A stretch of 64,000 nucleotides of DNA from assembly GCA_963555705.1 (NCBI GenBank), contig OY743174.1, forward strand, positions 55,760,234 through 55,824,233. Direction: 5' to 3'. This stretch comes from Ligustrum vulgare (lineage: Eukaryota > Streptophyta > Magnoliopsida > Lamiales > Oleaceae). A model generated the notes under the pieces. The model worked only from the letters and a program-made list of their open reading frames with translations, did not search any database and was not told the DNA's origin. Shown in pieces: positions 44,430-56,388 of this stretch. A program made the translations under genes and the position numbers. The stretch's first letter is position 1; each line of letters begins with the position of its first letter.

Positions 44430-45988
44430 TTAAAGTAGACTATTTCTCTGCAAAATATTTAATTATAGGGACCGACTTTATTTTAAAGGGATTGACCCAT
44501 TTTATAATACCTCATAAGAAATTTAGTCTAATTTCCGTAATCAAAATAATAATCATAATCATAATATTAATAATATAATTTTTTTTTGCATTTTACCTAA
44601 TATATCTGTATATTAAATATTGGAATAAATATGATTATTTTATATTTATTGATTACAATGGACATTAAATAAAGACAAATTAGAAAACTTAAAAATATTT
44701 AGATTTTCAACAAGAAAAGTGACCTATAATTAGGGACGGACAAATAAGAAATATAAATTTATTTTCACAGGACATAGAGAGTATAATATAATACCAATAA
44801 AAGAAAAAAAAAAAAAAAAAAACTAACATAATCACCTTTCAGAGGGGAGGTCGACCCCCTTAATTGAAATGAGGGTGGGTAGACACTCGGTTAAAAGCGG
44901 GAACTAAAAGTTTCATTCCCTTTTTTCCTCCATTTTCAATTGCCACTACCTCTATTTATAGATTTTATGTAGGACTGAACTGTAATTAAAAAAATTATTT
45001 TATTTGCTCTTTTAGATCCAATAACTATTAAATACTCCAAAAGGACTTAAAAAATTATATGGTCATATGAAATCGTAATAGAGAGTTTTTTGGGCCAATA
45101 TGAAGTTCTCGGGGTGTACTTTACAACAATATTTTCGGATCATAAAATCGATAATTTAGGTAAAAGTTATCGCTCGTCAAAGTTTACCACTTAAAACTAT
45201 TTTATGTTTATCCTTTTCGATTTCTTTTCAATTGGCTACTTTTGTCTTAATTTTCGGTACTATTATTATCATCAAAATTGAACTTTTAATATACCATTCT
45301 CAAATACTCACAATCTAGTTTCTCGTATTTTCGCCGAAAAGCAATATGGTCAACTATAGTAAAAATTGCGACTTGTCAAAATATACCTTTTAAAACTAAC
45401 ATTTCGAATTGCTAACATTATTTATTAAAATTTCTGAGACACGTACATCAACCAAATATGTCTCTACAATATACCATTTCAAAAGACGTTCAGAACTCTA
45501 CATGATGGTATTTTCGAATAGTCGAGATAGATAATGAAACTAAGGAATTACACATATCGAAACTATACGCGTAATTTGTAGTTAACACACACACACACAC
45601 ATATGTATAAACATATGTTTAGTGTCTAACTAATATTTATATATATTACTATATTATTTTGACAAAAAGGTTTACAGATTAACATTGGCCTATTATTTTC
45701 TTATTTCCCTTTTGAAGTACACTTCATATACTTCAATCCATATCTTTCCAATTATGAAATCAATAGCCGATTTATTAAATCGATAAAATTACTTAAAATA
45801 ATATTTAATATTCTTATTTATTTTTCGTTGATATTACGTCAATTAAATTAAAAGTCTTATTTAATGTCGAATATGCCCCTTTAAATAAGTCAAATAAATT
45901 AAAATTTCTATTTGATTTTCAAGTGAGTTCCTTAAATGTGAATAATTTAATATAATAACATGACGAATATTTGGGTCGTTACATTATG

Positions 45989-46427
45989 CATCACCTAAAG
46001 TAGATATCTATGTAGTGTGCAATTACAGTTATATAATTTTTTTATTAATTCCTTTCCAAATATCAGAAGTAAATGAAATAACACCGCCCTATTTATATAA
46101 GTCAGTTATTAATTTCTTCTTAATTTTAAGAAAATATTCTATAGTGTCAGAACAAATGGTATTTCCACTAATCCAACATACTTCTGTTGAAGATATTCTT
46201 TGATGTGGGTAGTGAAGTGTTGATTGTCCATTATGCTTAGCGACAACTCCGCCCCGACAACAAATTTCAACATTTCAACATGAGTATCTTCTTCAAAATA
46301 CATTAACGTTGTAAGTATAGATGTAGAACCACAACCAGATCTACTAAATTGAAGTTGAGATTAATTTGTTACAACATGACCATGTTTGGTCACATATTTT
46401 CGATAGCGATAGTTGATATTAGTAGTA
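45989..46427. other. Unassigned sequence
   Basis: A short plus-strand open frame (46015-46203) has no recognised similarity. It may be part of a decayed gene or element that hosted the Tekay-like LTR and E3. Confidence 0.3.
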
Positions 46428-46432
46428 CTTAG

Positions 46433-47239
46433 TGATGAGGTTCGAAGCGCGGAAGAAACGCCGGAAAGTTCCGAACTCAGGTTGTGGTTGGACGGATGAA
46501 TCATGACCCGATATTCACGACGCGATGGCTCGACAATGCGGACTAAAGAACCACGACTTTTGAAACACCACAAGGATTTGCCCAATTTCCTTGATAAGTC
46601 TCTGATTTGAACGCCACAAATATTCTCGCGAATATTTGATAAATTCGAGATGAACGCCACAAGATAATCAATCTTGATAAGTTTGGGTTTGTAATGTGAA
46701 TCCACACATTAAACAATTGAAAACATTCAATCTCTGTTTTATTTAATCATCAAAGTCTTTTTTACAATGAATCAAAAAGGCGTATAAATAAGCAAAATAA
46801 AACCCTAATCGCTAATTTACTCAAAATAGAATTCTAACTAACCTAAAATAGCTAAAAACTGATAAGGAAATAAAATATTTCGAAATCTTTAAACCCCACA
46901 GCGGCGCACGTCCAGAAGCAGTCTTACGGCCGTGAGGTCTTCATTTACGGCCGTAATTGTGTAATTGAAATATGTTACGGCCGTGAGGATTTTCGTTACG
47001 GCCGTAAGTCCCTTTTATCCGGTTTATGAAATATACAGAGAGCAGGTTACGGCCGTGAGCTTCATAGTTACGGCCGTGACCAATTCCATCCATGGCCGTG
47101 ATTTAATTTTTGGTTCTTTTCGACACGGTTTGATCTTCAAAGCTCGTCGAACCTGCTGAATTCTTGTTTTGGCTTGAATATTTAAATTTTCCCGTCAAGC
47201 CTGCTATGACTCCGATTGTCGAGGGTCCGGATCACATCA
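46433..47239 (-). repeat. E3 3' LTR
   Basis: Carries six TTACGGCCGTRA dyads (46924-47079) plus a decayed one at 47090-47101, and a TATTTATA box (plus 46783-46790) about 134 bp downstream in element sense. A further palindrome AAATATTCTCGCGAATATTT lies at about 46617-46636. Confidence 0.9.
46924..47101 (-). promoter_or_regulatory. TTACGGCCGTRA dyad array in E3 LTR
   Basis: Dyads start at 46924, 46945, 46975, 46996, 47047 and 47068, with a decayed one at 47090. Spacings are 21, 30, 21, 51, 21 and 22 bp. They are arranged as pairs, usually TTACGGCCGTGA then TTACGGCCGTAA. They lie in the U3-equivalent part, upstream of the TATA-like box. A factor-binding role is inferred. Confidence 0.6.
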
Positions 47240-48228
47240 TACCCTCCTTCTTTAGGATGATTCGTCCCGAATCATAGCTTTGTTCCTGGTGTCCCACTTC
47301 ACCTCCTGGATCAAACGGAAAATTTCTGCTTCCATGCCATGATTTCAATAAATTGGAATCCTTTGATTTGCTAACACGGAAGAGATGGAGCTTGAACTTC
47401 CTTTTCCATTCGTAGTGTGGTTGAAGCTTCCAGTCATAATTAACCTGGAAAAAAGATTTAAACAAAATGGGGAGGGACATGTTAGCTTCATGAAGTACAA
47501 GGTATGGATCCTTGTATTCATGACAAACCACCACCAACTCCACTTCTTGAACCACGAGGCTCTTCTCTTCGCCTCTTTCCTCCTTTGCAATTTCTTGTTC
47601 GGTTTTTTTATCTTCAAACTCAACCACATCTCCGACCTCCAGATTTTTATCACTAATTTCATGCACTCCCCCAACGGTATTCAAATGTGGATCTACCAAT
47701 TCAAAGCTCAAAATTTGAACTTCTACCCCAACTTCTAATTCCTCATCATATTTTGGAGTTTGTTCACCTAACTCCACGTTTTCGACTCCTACCACAAAGT
47801 TCGGGGTCTCTTCAACTACTTCTAATTCATGTTTCAAGCCTCCCTCCTTCTTTTCAACATTCATATCCCGAGGCTCAACCATAACATGTATTTCACTCTC
47901 CTCTAACCATTTAATTACCGCCTTTCGTCTCTCCTCCTTTTTTTCGCAATTTAGCCAAATATTTTCTTTCTGCCTCTCGTTCACACCTCAATCTTTCCTC
48001 ATAAATTTCTTTTTGAATTTTCAAAATTGCTTTTGGATCAATCTCAGCTCATCTCTTAACCCCGATTCCATCCCTAGGTTTAGGATCATGCCTATAATCA
48101 CTACGATTTGCTTGAGATCGCCCCTTTTTCAATTTCTCTTCCCTTTCATCTAATTTATCCAACCTAACCAAAGCTTCATTCAAAAATCTCCACATACGAT
48201 CTTTGGCGTTTTCATGGGAATTGGACAT
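47232..48228 (-). pseudogene. E3 internal ORF (gag position), one stop and one frameshift
   Basis: It starts at ATG 48228 with MSNSHENAKDRMWRFLNEAL, a charged helical segment, and reaches a TGA at about 48049. The frame continues with AEIDPKAILKIQKEIYEERL to an A7 run near 47945, where it shifts into the ORF ending at 47232. That part is very acidic (Glu/Val/Lys-rich) and ends KDPYLVLHEANMSLP, HGSRNFPFDPGG, DSGRIILKKEGMM, only a few bases before the LTR. The same C-terminal words occur in E4 and partly in E5 (FALTHANTPLPSSLKYVLQV). There is no zinc knuckle, protease, RT or integrase. Function unknown; the conserved tail across elements suggests selection or shared origin. Confidence 0.65.
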
Positions 48229-48648
48229 TGTAAAATTTATGTGGAAGGACACAGAAAAAGAATAATGAAAACAAAGGATCAAGAAATTCAAGAAAGTGGT
48301 TCTTGGATGTACTCTTTTTTTTTTTTTTTTTTTTTTTTGAATTTTAGGATGAATTTTCGGAATAAATAAAATAATAAAAAAATAATAATTTTTTTTTATA
48401 AATCCGAAAATTCGACAACGAACACGACAAAACAAACGGAACTTAATTCGGATAAGAATTAAGTAAAACAAACACTTTTGAATTTTGTTGGATTTTTATA
48501 TGGATCAAACAAAGAAAACATTTACTGGCACGAAGAACAAGAAAATCAAGAAAAAAAAGACTCAACAACAAGACGTGAGTGATTTTTATGGGACTCGATG
48601 ATAAACATAAAAATCAAACTGGATAGAAAAACCTGAATTCAGAGTCCA

Positions 48649-48660
48649 GCTCTGATACCA
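48649..48660 (-). promoter_or_regulatory. E3 primer-binding site, tRNA-iMet
   Basis: TGGTATCAGAGC on the minus strand, 2 bp from the 5' LTR edge. Confidence 0.85.
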
Positions 48661-48662
48661 AA

Positions 48663-49469
48663 TGATGAGGTTCGAAGCGCGGAAGAAACGCCGGAAAGTT
48701 CCGAACTCAGGTTGTGGTTGGACGGATGAATCATGACCCGATATTCACGACGCGATGGCTCGACGATGCGGACTAAAGAACCACGACTTTCGAAACACCA
48801 CAAGGATTTGCCCAATCTCCTTGATAAGTCTCTGATTTGAACGCCACAAATATTCTCGCGAATATTTGTTAAATTCGGGATGAACGCCACAAGATAATCA
48901 ATCTTGATAAGTTTGGATTTGTAATGTGAACCCACACATTAAACAATTGAAAACATTCAATCTCTGTTTTATTTAATCATCAAAGTCTTTTTTACAATGA
49001 ATCAAAAAGGTGTATAAATAAGCAAAATAAAACTCTAATCGCTAATTTACTCAAAATAGAATTCTAACTAACCTAAAATAGCTAAAAACTGATAAGGAAA
49101 TAAAATATTTCGAAATCTTTAAACCCCACAGCGGCGCACGTCCAGAAGCAGTCTTACGGCCGTGAGGTCTTCATTTACGGCCGTAATTGTGTAATTGAAA
49201 TATGTTACGGCCGTGAGGATTTTCGTTACGGCCGTAAGTCCCTTTTATCCGGTTTATGAAATATACAGAGAGCAGGTTACGGCCGTGAGCTTCATAGTTA
49301 CGGCCGTGACCAATTCCATCCATGGCCGTGATTTAATTTTTGGTTCTTTTCGACACGGTTTGATCTTCAAAGCTCGTCGAACCTGCTGAATTCTTGTTTT
49401 GGCTTGAATATTTAAATTTTCCCGTCAAGCCTGCTATGACTCCGATTGTCGAAGGTCCGGATCACATCA
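48663..49469 (-). repeat. E3 5' LTR
   Basis: Same length as the other LTR; dyads begin at 49154 with the same spacing. Confidence 0.9.
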
Positions 49470-49473
49470 CTTA

Positions 49474-49884
49474 GAGCATCCAAAATGCTACACTTTTCAC
49501 ATTGAAAAAAGTTAGCCACACCATTAAGAAAGATATTATGCCAATTTTTTCCATCTCCAATGCATTAAATTTTGGAGTCCATTATGCTGACATGAAAACA
49601 ATAAATGAAGAAAGTTTCAAATCCACTTTCTACCACTTTGAAACAGTGTTTAACATGCTGAGCAATTTTGAATTTTGTTGAATAAATAAATGCTATTTTT
49701 TGTTTAGTTTATTTTATTTGAATAAAAGAAATATCACGTGAGCAAGATGTAGAAATAATGCATTGGAGATGACTTTTGTAATTCTTTTCACTTAACATTC
49801 ATCCTACGTGAAAATAAATTCATACATTGACTGCTATATGACAACATTTATTCAATATGAAAAAGTGTAGCATTGTAGATGCTC
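49474..49884. mobile_element. Tourist-like MITE 2
   Basis: GAGCATCCAAAATGCTACAC and (reverse complement) GAGCATCTACAATGCTACAC ends with TTA target copies (49471-49473, 49885-49887). E3 inserted exactly at its left edge: the CTTAG duplication of E3 includes the TTA and the first G of the MITE. Confidence 0.75.
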
Positions 49885-49887
49885 TTA

Positions 49888-50983
49888 TACCCTCTTGCCA
49901 TACGAACTGTTGTGCACGTAATTCAATGAAGAAATATTTATTGCCCTTCAAAATAGATTTTAAAATCCGTGAAGTACTACACATCAACACTTCCAAAAAA
50001 ATTTCTCTTTTCATCTTTCTTCTACTTCGGTCTCATACAAGGATATTGTGACGTCATCGTTTATTTGACAAACTGTTTATAAACGTGTTTATATACAGTA
50101 AAATCTAAATAAATTAAAAATGTCTGGACCATAAAATTTTATTAATTTAGAGAGATATTAATTAATCAATCAATTAATAATTTATTAATTTAAAGAGTGA
50201 TGTTCTAATTTAGCTAACATAGATTTACTTACATAAAAAATATAATGTTTCACTAATGTATATATCATATTCCTTGAATTAATATAGAAAATAAAATTCA
50301 TTGTACATATATATTTATGAAAATAAGTAAATGATATTCATTATTTTAATAATTAAATAATATTCATTGTATTGACAAATCAAATAATGGTCAACTTATA
50401 ATGTGAGTTCAAGTCATTCGCATTTATGCGTTTATTGTATTGACTAATCAAATAATATTTACAAGTTTTTGTTGCAGTTCGAGAACACCATCAGAACTTT
50501 TGGATGCAATTAGAAGTGTTAGATATGAAATCTAGCTAGTTTTAAATTTCAAGAAAAAAACAACTTTAGAATCATATTTTACTACATTGTCCTAATTATG
50601 TTTGTAATTTTAGAGAATCACTAGTTTATAATATTGACGAGACCATAAATTTATATAAGGGTTCTTTCGAAAAATTATTATCTTATTAATTTATCAAAAT
50701 TACTAATTTAGAAAATTGGCCGAAATCGGGATTGGGAAAAAATATTACTTAAGAGATGTTATTAATTTATAAAGTATTGATTTTTAGAGGTTTTACTGTA
50801 TAAGGTTTATTATAAATAGTGACGTGATAATATTTCATTGATTCGTTTTTTTATTTTAAAAGTGAAAAAAGTGGGATGTGATATTGAACAACCAAAATTA
50901 TTGATTTTAAAAAAAAAATTATTCAACGAAATATTGTCGCGTGATTGTTTTTAAACAGAATTTATTAACAAATATTTAACAAA
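49888..50983. other. AT-rich spacer
   Basis: No gene was recognised. It includes repeated ATTAATTTA..AGAG(A/T)G(A/T)T words (about 50140-50200 and 50680-50770) with terminal-repeat character; an unassigned AT-rich MITE is possible. Confidence 0.3.
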
Positions 50984-52217
50984 CTAGTATTTCACCCTTG
51001 CGATGTACGAAAATTATTATTCCCAATATCAATTTCAATAAGTATTCATAAAATTTTAGTGCTTATACATAAGCAACACATACAAATACATAAAAAAGAA
51101 TTTTCTATTATAATAATTATTAGAATTTAAAAAATAACATAAGTAATTCCAATTATTAAAAAATTCTTTGAATAGTAAACGACAATTTATTTATTTAAAT
51201 AACAAATTATTATTGATTTCAATAATTTTTATGAATTATTAATAACTTCATTGAAAATATAAATTTAGTAAATTTTTAATGGTATATCACATTTGATGTA
51301 ATATTATGTGCACGAATATTGATGCATGTGAAATGTATTAGTATATTTCTCATAACTTCTACATTTGCCTCTTATATTTAACGTAATTTTTAATTTTCAT
51401 TCAGAAACATCGATCACAATATTTAAAAAAGAAATAGTCAAAATATTTGGATTTAACCAATAAAACTTTTTTTTTTGCAAAAATAAGTGGTCAAAATAAT
51501 AATTTTCAAAATCTCGTGATTATCATGATATGATAACCGAGTAAAGTTGGAGATTACAAAATTATATCGAAAATTATACCCTATAATCTTTAAAAATTAT
51601 TAAAATTAAGAATGATTAAAAAATATTAATCATTCTATTAATATTATTAACTAAAAAAATCAAAGCATTAACTCTTCAATATTAACATTCGTTCAATAAC
51701 TTTTTATATAAATTATTTATAAGTAGCACATTTTTTTAACCCACTTTTTAACCATATATTTTTCAAACATATTTTTCAACCACACATTTTACCTCGAAAA
51801 AAAATATAGTTGCTGTACGGAGGCTTAATTTATTAAAATAACTAATAATAATATATAATATATATTTTAGAAAATAGGATTTGTAATATTAAAGATAACA
51901 AATAATTTGACCATTAATAATTAAAACACAATTTAATTATTGATGGCTGCACATAAGATTTATAATATTAAGAACAACAAATAAATACAAAATCAATGAT
52001 TAAATAATAATTTTAATACTGATAATTAAAAATATTGATCGAACTCATTCAATATTAATAATAATAACAATAATAATAATAATAATAATAATAACCAAAA
52101 TATACAAATAACAATAACATCATATTAAATTATTAATTATTTACTATAATACTAAAATATAAAGAATTTCAAGAATTAAATTATGCCAAACTATCCTACT
52201 TTTATATATAGTATAGA
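50984..52217 (-). mobile_element. Helitron B (1.2 kb)
   Basis: Minus-strand start TCTATACTATATATAAAAGT at 52217 and end hairpin TTCGTACATCGCAAGGGTGAA then ATACTAG at 50984. Highly similar to Helitron A, with a longer AAT microsatellite (about 52058-52092). Confidence 0.75.
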
Positions 52218-54200
52218 TTTTCACCATTGCGATGAACTGAAACTGCTATCCGCAATATAGATAAGTATTCATAAAATTTAATGATTATATATAATCAACA
52301 CAAATATAAAAGATACATAAATAATTTTTTATTACAACAATTATTAAAATTAAAAAAAAAACACATATAATCCAAATTATCAAAAACTTTATTGAATGAT
52401 AAATGCAAATTCTGTAATTTTTTAATTGTATATCATGTTAGATGTAATATTATGAGTACAAATATTGATACTTGTTCAAGATATAAATATATTTATCATA
52501 ATTTCTGCATTTACCTTAGATATTTAACTTTTCTCAATTTTAGTTCAAAAATAAATGTGTTTAATCTTCACTCATAAAAAAAATGACAATTGAATAACAT
52601 TGAAGATCGAGAAATTAATATATCATATAATCTTTGCACAATTATTAAAATCAAATTTATTAAAAAAAAATATTAATCATTGTTCAGTATTTACCATAAA
52701 ATAATATCTATATACTATAAGGCAATAAATGCATCTATCCAGATTTTGTATTCACACTAATCCACTATTCTCGCTTTATATATAGTATATACATATATAG
52801 ATATATAGATTATTAGAATTTTAAAAAAATAATAATAATCCAAATTATCAAAAACTTTATTGAATGATAAATGCAAATTCTGTAATTTTTTAATTGTATA
52901 TCATGTTAAATGTAATATTATGACTACAAATATTGATACTTGTTTAAGATATAAATATATTTATCATAATTTCTGCATTTGCCTTACATATTTAACTCTT
53001 TCTCAATTTTCGTTCAAAAATCACACTAAACTATAAAAATGTGTTTAATCTTAACTCATCAAATATATGATAATTGAATAACATTGAAGATCGATAAATT
53101 ATTATATTATATAATCTTTGCACAATTATTAAAAAAATATTAACCATTGTTTGGTATTTGTCATAAAATAGTATATTCACACTAATTCATTTTGCATTCA
53201 CATTAATCCATTTTGCATTCACACTAATCCACTATTCTCCATTTATATATAGTAAGTACTAGTATTTCACCCGTGCGATGCACGAAAATTATTATCTGCA
53301 ATATCGATTTCAATAAGTATTCGTAAAATTTAGTATTTATACATAATCAACACATATGCATAAAAAAGAATTCTCTATAACAATAATTATTAGAATTTAA
53401 AAAATAACCAAAGTAATTCAAATTATTAAAAAATTAACATTTTTTCAACACACTTTTTAACAACATATTTTTTCAAAACTATTTTTCAACCACACATTTT
53501 ACCTCGAAACAAAAATATGATAGCTAAACAGAGGCTTAATTTATTAAATTATTTAATAATAATATATAATATATATTTTAGAAAATATGATTTGTAATAG
53601 TAAAGATAACAAATGATTTTACCATTAATAATTTAATTATTGATGGCTACACATAAGATTTATAATATTAAGAATAAAAAATAAATTAAATAATCAATGA
53701 TTAAATAATAATTTTAATATTGATAATTAAAATATTGATTGAACTCATTCAATATTAATGTTAATAATAAAAATAAAAATAATAGTATAAATTTTCACCA
53801 ATGCGATGAACTGAAATTGATATCCATAATATAGATAATCATTTATAAAATTTAATGATTATATATAATCAAAACAAATACAAAATATACAAAAATAATT
53901 TTTTATTATAACAATTATTAAAATTTAAAAAAATATAAATAATCCAAATTATTGAAAATTTTATTGAATGATAAATGCAAATTCTGTAGTTTTTAATTGT
54001 ATATCATGTTAGATGTAATACTATGAGTACAAATATTGATGTTTGTTCAAGATATAAATATATTTATTATAATTTCTGCATTTACCTTACATATTTAACT
54101 TTTTCTCAATTTTCGTTCAAAAATCACAGTAAACTATAAATATGTGTTTAATCTTAATTCATCAAATATACAATAATTGAACAATATTGAAAATCAAGAA
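52218..54200 (-). mobile_element. Array of related Helitron copies and fragments
   Basis: Further units follow in the same orientation. Each has the ATGAGTACAAATATTGAT..GCATTTACCTTA body; unit edges are near 52813 and 53258, and a new CTAG end with hairpin TTCGTGCATCGCACGGG is at 53259-53280. A unit from 53259 has an internal deletion, and a last one runs from about 53795. Tails vary between intact hairpins and decayed CAGTTCATCGCAATGG-type ones. Confidence 0.6.
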
Positions 54201-55000
54201 ACTATTAATTTGCTTAACTTCTCAAGTCAAGCCCGCTAGGTTTAGGTCTAGGTCCATAAGGTCAAACACAATACAAAAAATAGATGGACACAACTTTCCG
54301 CTTCATTTCAGCCTTCACCGTTTGGCTTCAGGCTTCACCGCTCCTTAGACACAGCTTCACCGCTTCTGCCGGCTCACGAAGATGCAGAGAGTACCGCCGC
54401 TTCCTCTTCTATTCATTCTGGTACCAAAATTTCAATTGCTTTCTTTTCTTTTAATGTTCTAGTTTATTTCTTAAAATTTTGAACAGTAGTTGCTTTGTTT
54501 TCTTTTAAATTTCCAGAATCCAGATTATAATTATTGCTCTGTTCTTTTTTGGGGTTGTTTCTTTATCTTTTATATGTTGGTAATTGTTTTTAATAGTTTG
54601 ATTAGATTTTCATATCATTCTTGCTTGTTAATTGATTTGAGTGTTGGATTGCAAATGCTAAATTCAAATTTCTAGAAGAGAATTGAGAAGTGCTGGTCAG
54701 TAGACAAGTCTATTGTCTCTTGGTTGAAACTAAGCAATTTGTGTTTGGGCATAAAATATGCTACTAGAAGAATTCCTAAATTTTAAAAAGTTACTTCTTC
54801 ATTAAAAAAACCTATTAACCTTGACTTCAAAAGTAAGTTGAAAACAGGTAGTAATGCTTTTTCTTGTGTTTACAGATTGATTGAGATTCATATATTTTGC
54901 ATGTACAATCTTTTTTTCGTTTGATTACAAAGTTAAGGAGCCTCAAAATATGAGGAACGAAACTGCTAACATTCATTCTTCATTTCCACCTTTGGAGGTT
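54201..55000 (+). other. Possible captured first exon and intron
   Basis: A CT-rich leader (54290-54380) precedes an ATG at 54382 (MQRVPPLPLLFIL), then GTACC and a T-rich intron-like stretch. 54930-55010 reads KEPQNMRNETANIHSSFPPL in one frame. The order resembles a gene fragment, but I do not recognise the parent. Confidence 0.25.
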
Positions 55001-55009
55001 CAAAAAAAT

Positions 55010-55110
55010 TTTCGGGGGCTCCGCCCCCGAACCCCCCGGAGGGCCCCCCCTCCACTACCATATTTTTTCTAACCTACTACATTTCAAATTCCTAGTTCCG
55101 CCCCTGGATA
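55010..55110. repeat. GC-rich hairpin element end
   Basis: CGGGGGCTCCGCCCCCG is a perfect hairpin followed by AACCCCCCGGAGGGCCCCCC and, 60 bp on, TAGTTCCGCCCCTGG. Such words are common at the ends of dispersed plant repeats. Its class was not determined. Confidence 0.4.
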
Positions 55111-56208
55111 GAAGTATAGATATATAGATAGATAAAAGCTAAAATAAATTTTCACAACCCCCTGTGCACATGTAACGTGTTAAGTTGGTTTTGTAATCTT
55201 GCTTTTTCGTTGTGCAACCAATTATTGAGGTATTATTTGACAATTAACTATAAAGATATTATTTGCTTAAACAGTTCAACTAACTTTTTAGCAAAGATAT
55301 TATTTTCTTAAACCCCGAATAACGTGCTTTTTACGAAATACATTTGACACAGTTTCTTCTTTAAGCCATGGATTAAGTTTCAACTTTGTTCATAATCTTG
55401 TATACCTATTTGTTAAAGATCTAAACTTGTTTAGTTATTTGATATTCAACATTGTTGATAATTAAAAAGTCTGATTTCCATTGAAAATAATCTATTCGCA
55501 GAAATAAAAATACACACACGAGAACATGCGAAATTTATAGAAATTTATATCAATGCGAGACTGCGTCATCTTTTGTAGATACAATAATTCATTATGACGG
55601 AAAAAAGTTAGAAGAGAAATTGCACACCATACCTTTAAAACCTTAATGACGGTTATCTCTGTTTTACCAGACGATTTAGGACAAAACGAAATTGCAATTG
55701 TGAAATTCCTAAACTATTGTTCATAAATTTTGATCTTGTGGAGGGGCTTCTTGCTCCACTCTCAATCCTCACGACGATCTCATTGCGAAGGTCGATACAC
55801 ATACTGACTCGCATAATGATTATAATTATACAACTTAACAAACACGATCTCTCTATTACAAGTTGAGTTCTTTTTTTTTTTTTTTTGGTGAAAAGATTCT
55901 TACGTAGAATTTAGTTTACAAATTTTCTTTTTCTTCATTTCCTTTACATATTTCGATGTTTCGAATTTACCAAGTGTTTGGTAAACTTGTTTATAAACAA
56001 GTTTTCTTCATATTTTTTCAAACTAAAACCATTTTCCAACATCACATTAGAGACTTAGCCTATGTTGTAAAAGTTTTTTGTTTATAAATAAAAAATGTAA
56101 TATTTTCAGTTAAATATGTGATTTAAAAGTGATTTTTGAAAATTTATGTGATCTAAAGTGATTAGAAAAGTATGTTATTTATAATTTTTTTTTTATAAAG
56201 AACTAAGC
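55111..56208. other. AT-rich spacer
   Basis: No gene was recognised. It includes a T-run at about 55870-55886 and AAGTGTTTGGTAAACTTGTTTATAAACAAG-like self-complementary sequence at about 55970-56000. Confidence 0.35.
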
Positions 56209-56388
56209 CTGTGTTCGGCGGCGGAATTAAGGGGAAAAATTGGTTTATTTACTGTGCAACACGTATCTCAAGGACATTTGAGGGTTAAAAATTGGAGAGA
56301 GAAAAGATATGTGGTTAAAAAGTTGTATTGAAAATTGTTGAATTTATAAACCAAAAAAAAAAAAAAAAAACCCCTTTACCGAACAGTA
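56209..56388. mobile_element. Candidate small hAT-like MITE
   Basis: CTGTGTTCGG at 56211 and CCGAACAG ending 56388 are inverted; AAGGGG and GGTTTAT words extend the arms. The interior holds a run of about 19 A. No clear target duplication. Confidence 0.4.

Larger units (their letters stand above)
40492..45983 (-). mobile_element. Tekay/Del-like Ty3/gypsy solo LTR with nested insertions
   Basis: The block runs from TGACACCCAAAATTC to GGGTCGTTACA with a perfect 5-bp duplication TTATG (40487-40491, 45984-45988). On the minus strand this gives TGTAACGACCC..GGGTGTCA, the usual Tekay/Del LTR termini. No gag-pol is present. A split Stowaway MITE, two Helitrons and a Tourist MITE add about 2.5 kb, leaving an LTR of roughly 3 kb. 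GC-richer LTR-type sequence lies at 40790-41420 and 44830-44960. Confidence 0.65.
46433..49469 (-). mobile_element. E3: young non-autonomous LTR retrotransposon
   Basis: Two 807-bp LTRs (46433-47239 and 48663-49469) begin TGATGAGGTTCG and end GGATCACATCA on the plus strand, with a perfect target duplication CTTAG (46428-46432, 49470-49474). The minus-strand primer site TGGTATCAGAGC (48649-48660) is the initiator-Met site and the purine tract CTAAAGAAGGAGGGTA (47240-47255) adjoins the other LTR. About ten differences were counted between LTRs, so identity is near 99%. The 1.4-kb interior has one gag-position ORF with a stop and a frameshift, but no RT or integrase, so another element must supply these. 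Confidence 0.9.

Noticed and set aside
46361..46705. 114-codon minus ORF and its copy at 48639-48935
   Set aside because: Both lie in the E3 LTRs and differ only by LTR divergence; there is no start context or domain.
46924..47101. Regularly spaced repeats resembling a CRISPR array
   Set aside because: The repeats are 12-bp palindromes with 9-60-bp gaps inside LTRs of a plant retroelement; no cas genes and an unsuitable repeat length.
47940..47960. Programmed frameshift at the A7 run in the E3 ORF
   Set aside because: The required shift is +1 (or -2), not the canonical -1 of an A AAA AAG slip site, and a stop lies upstream; an indel is simpler.
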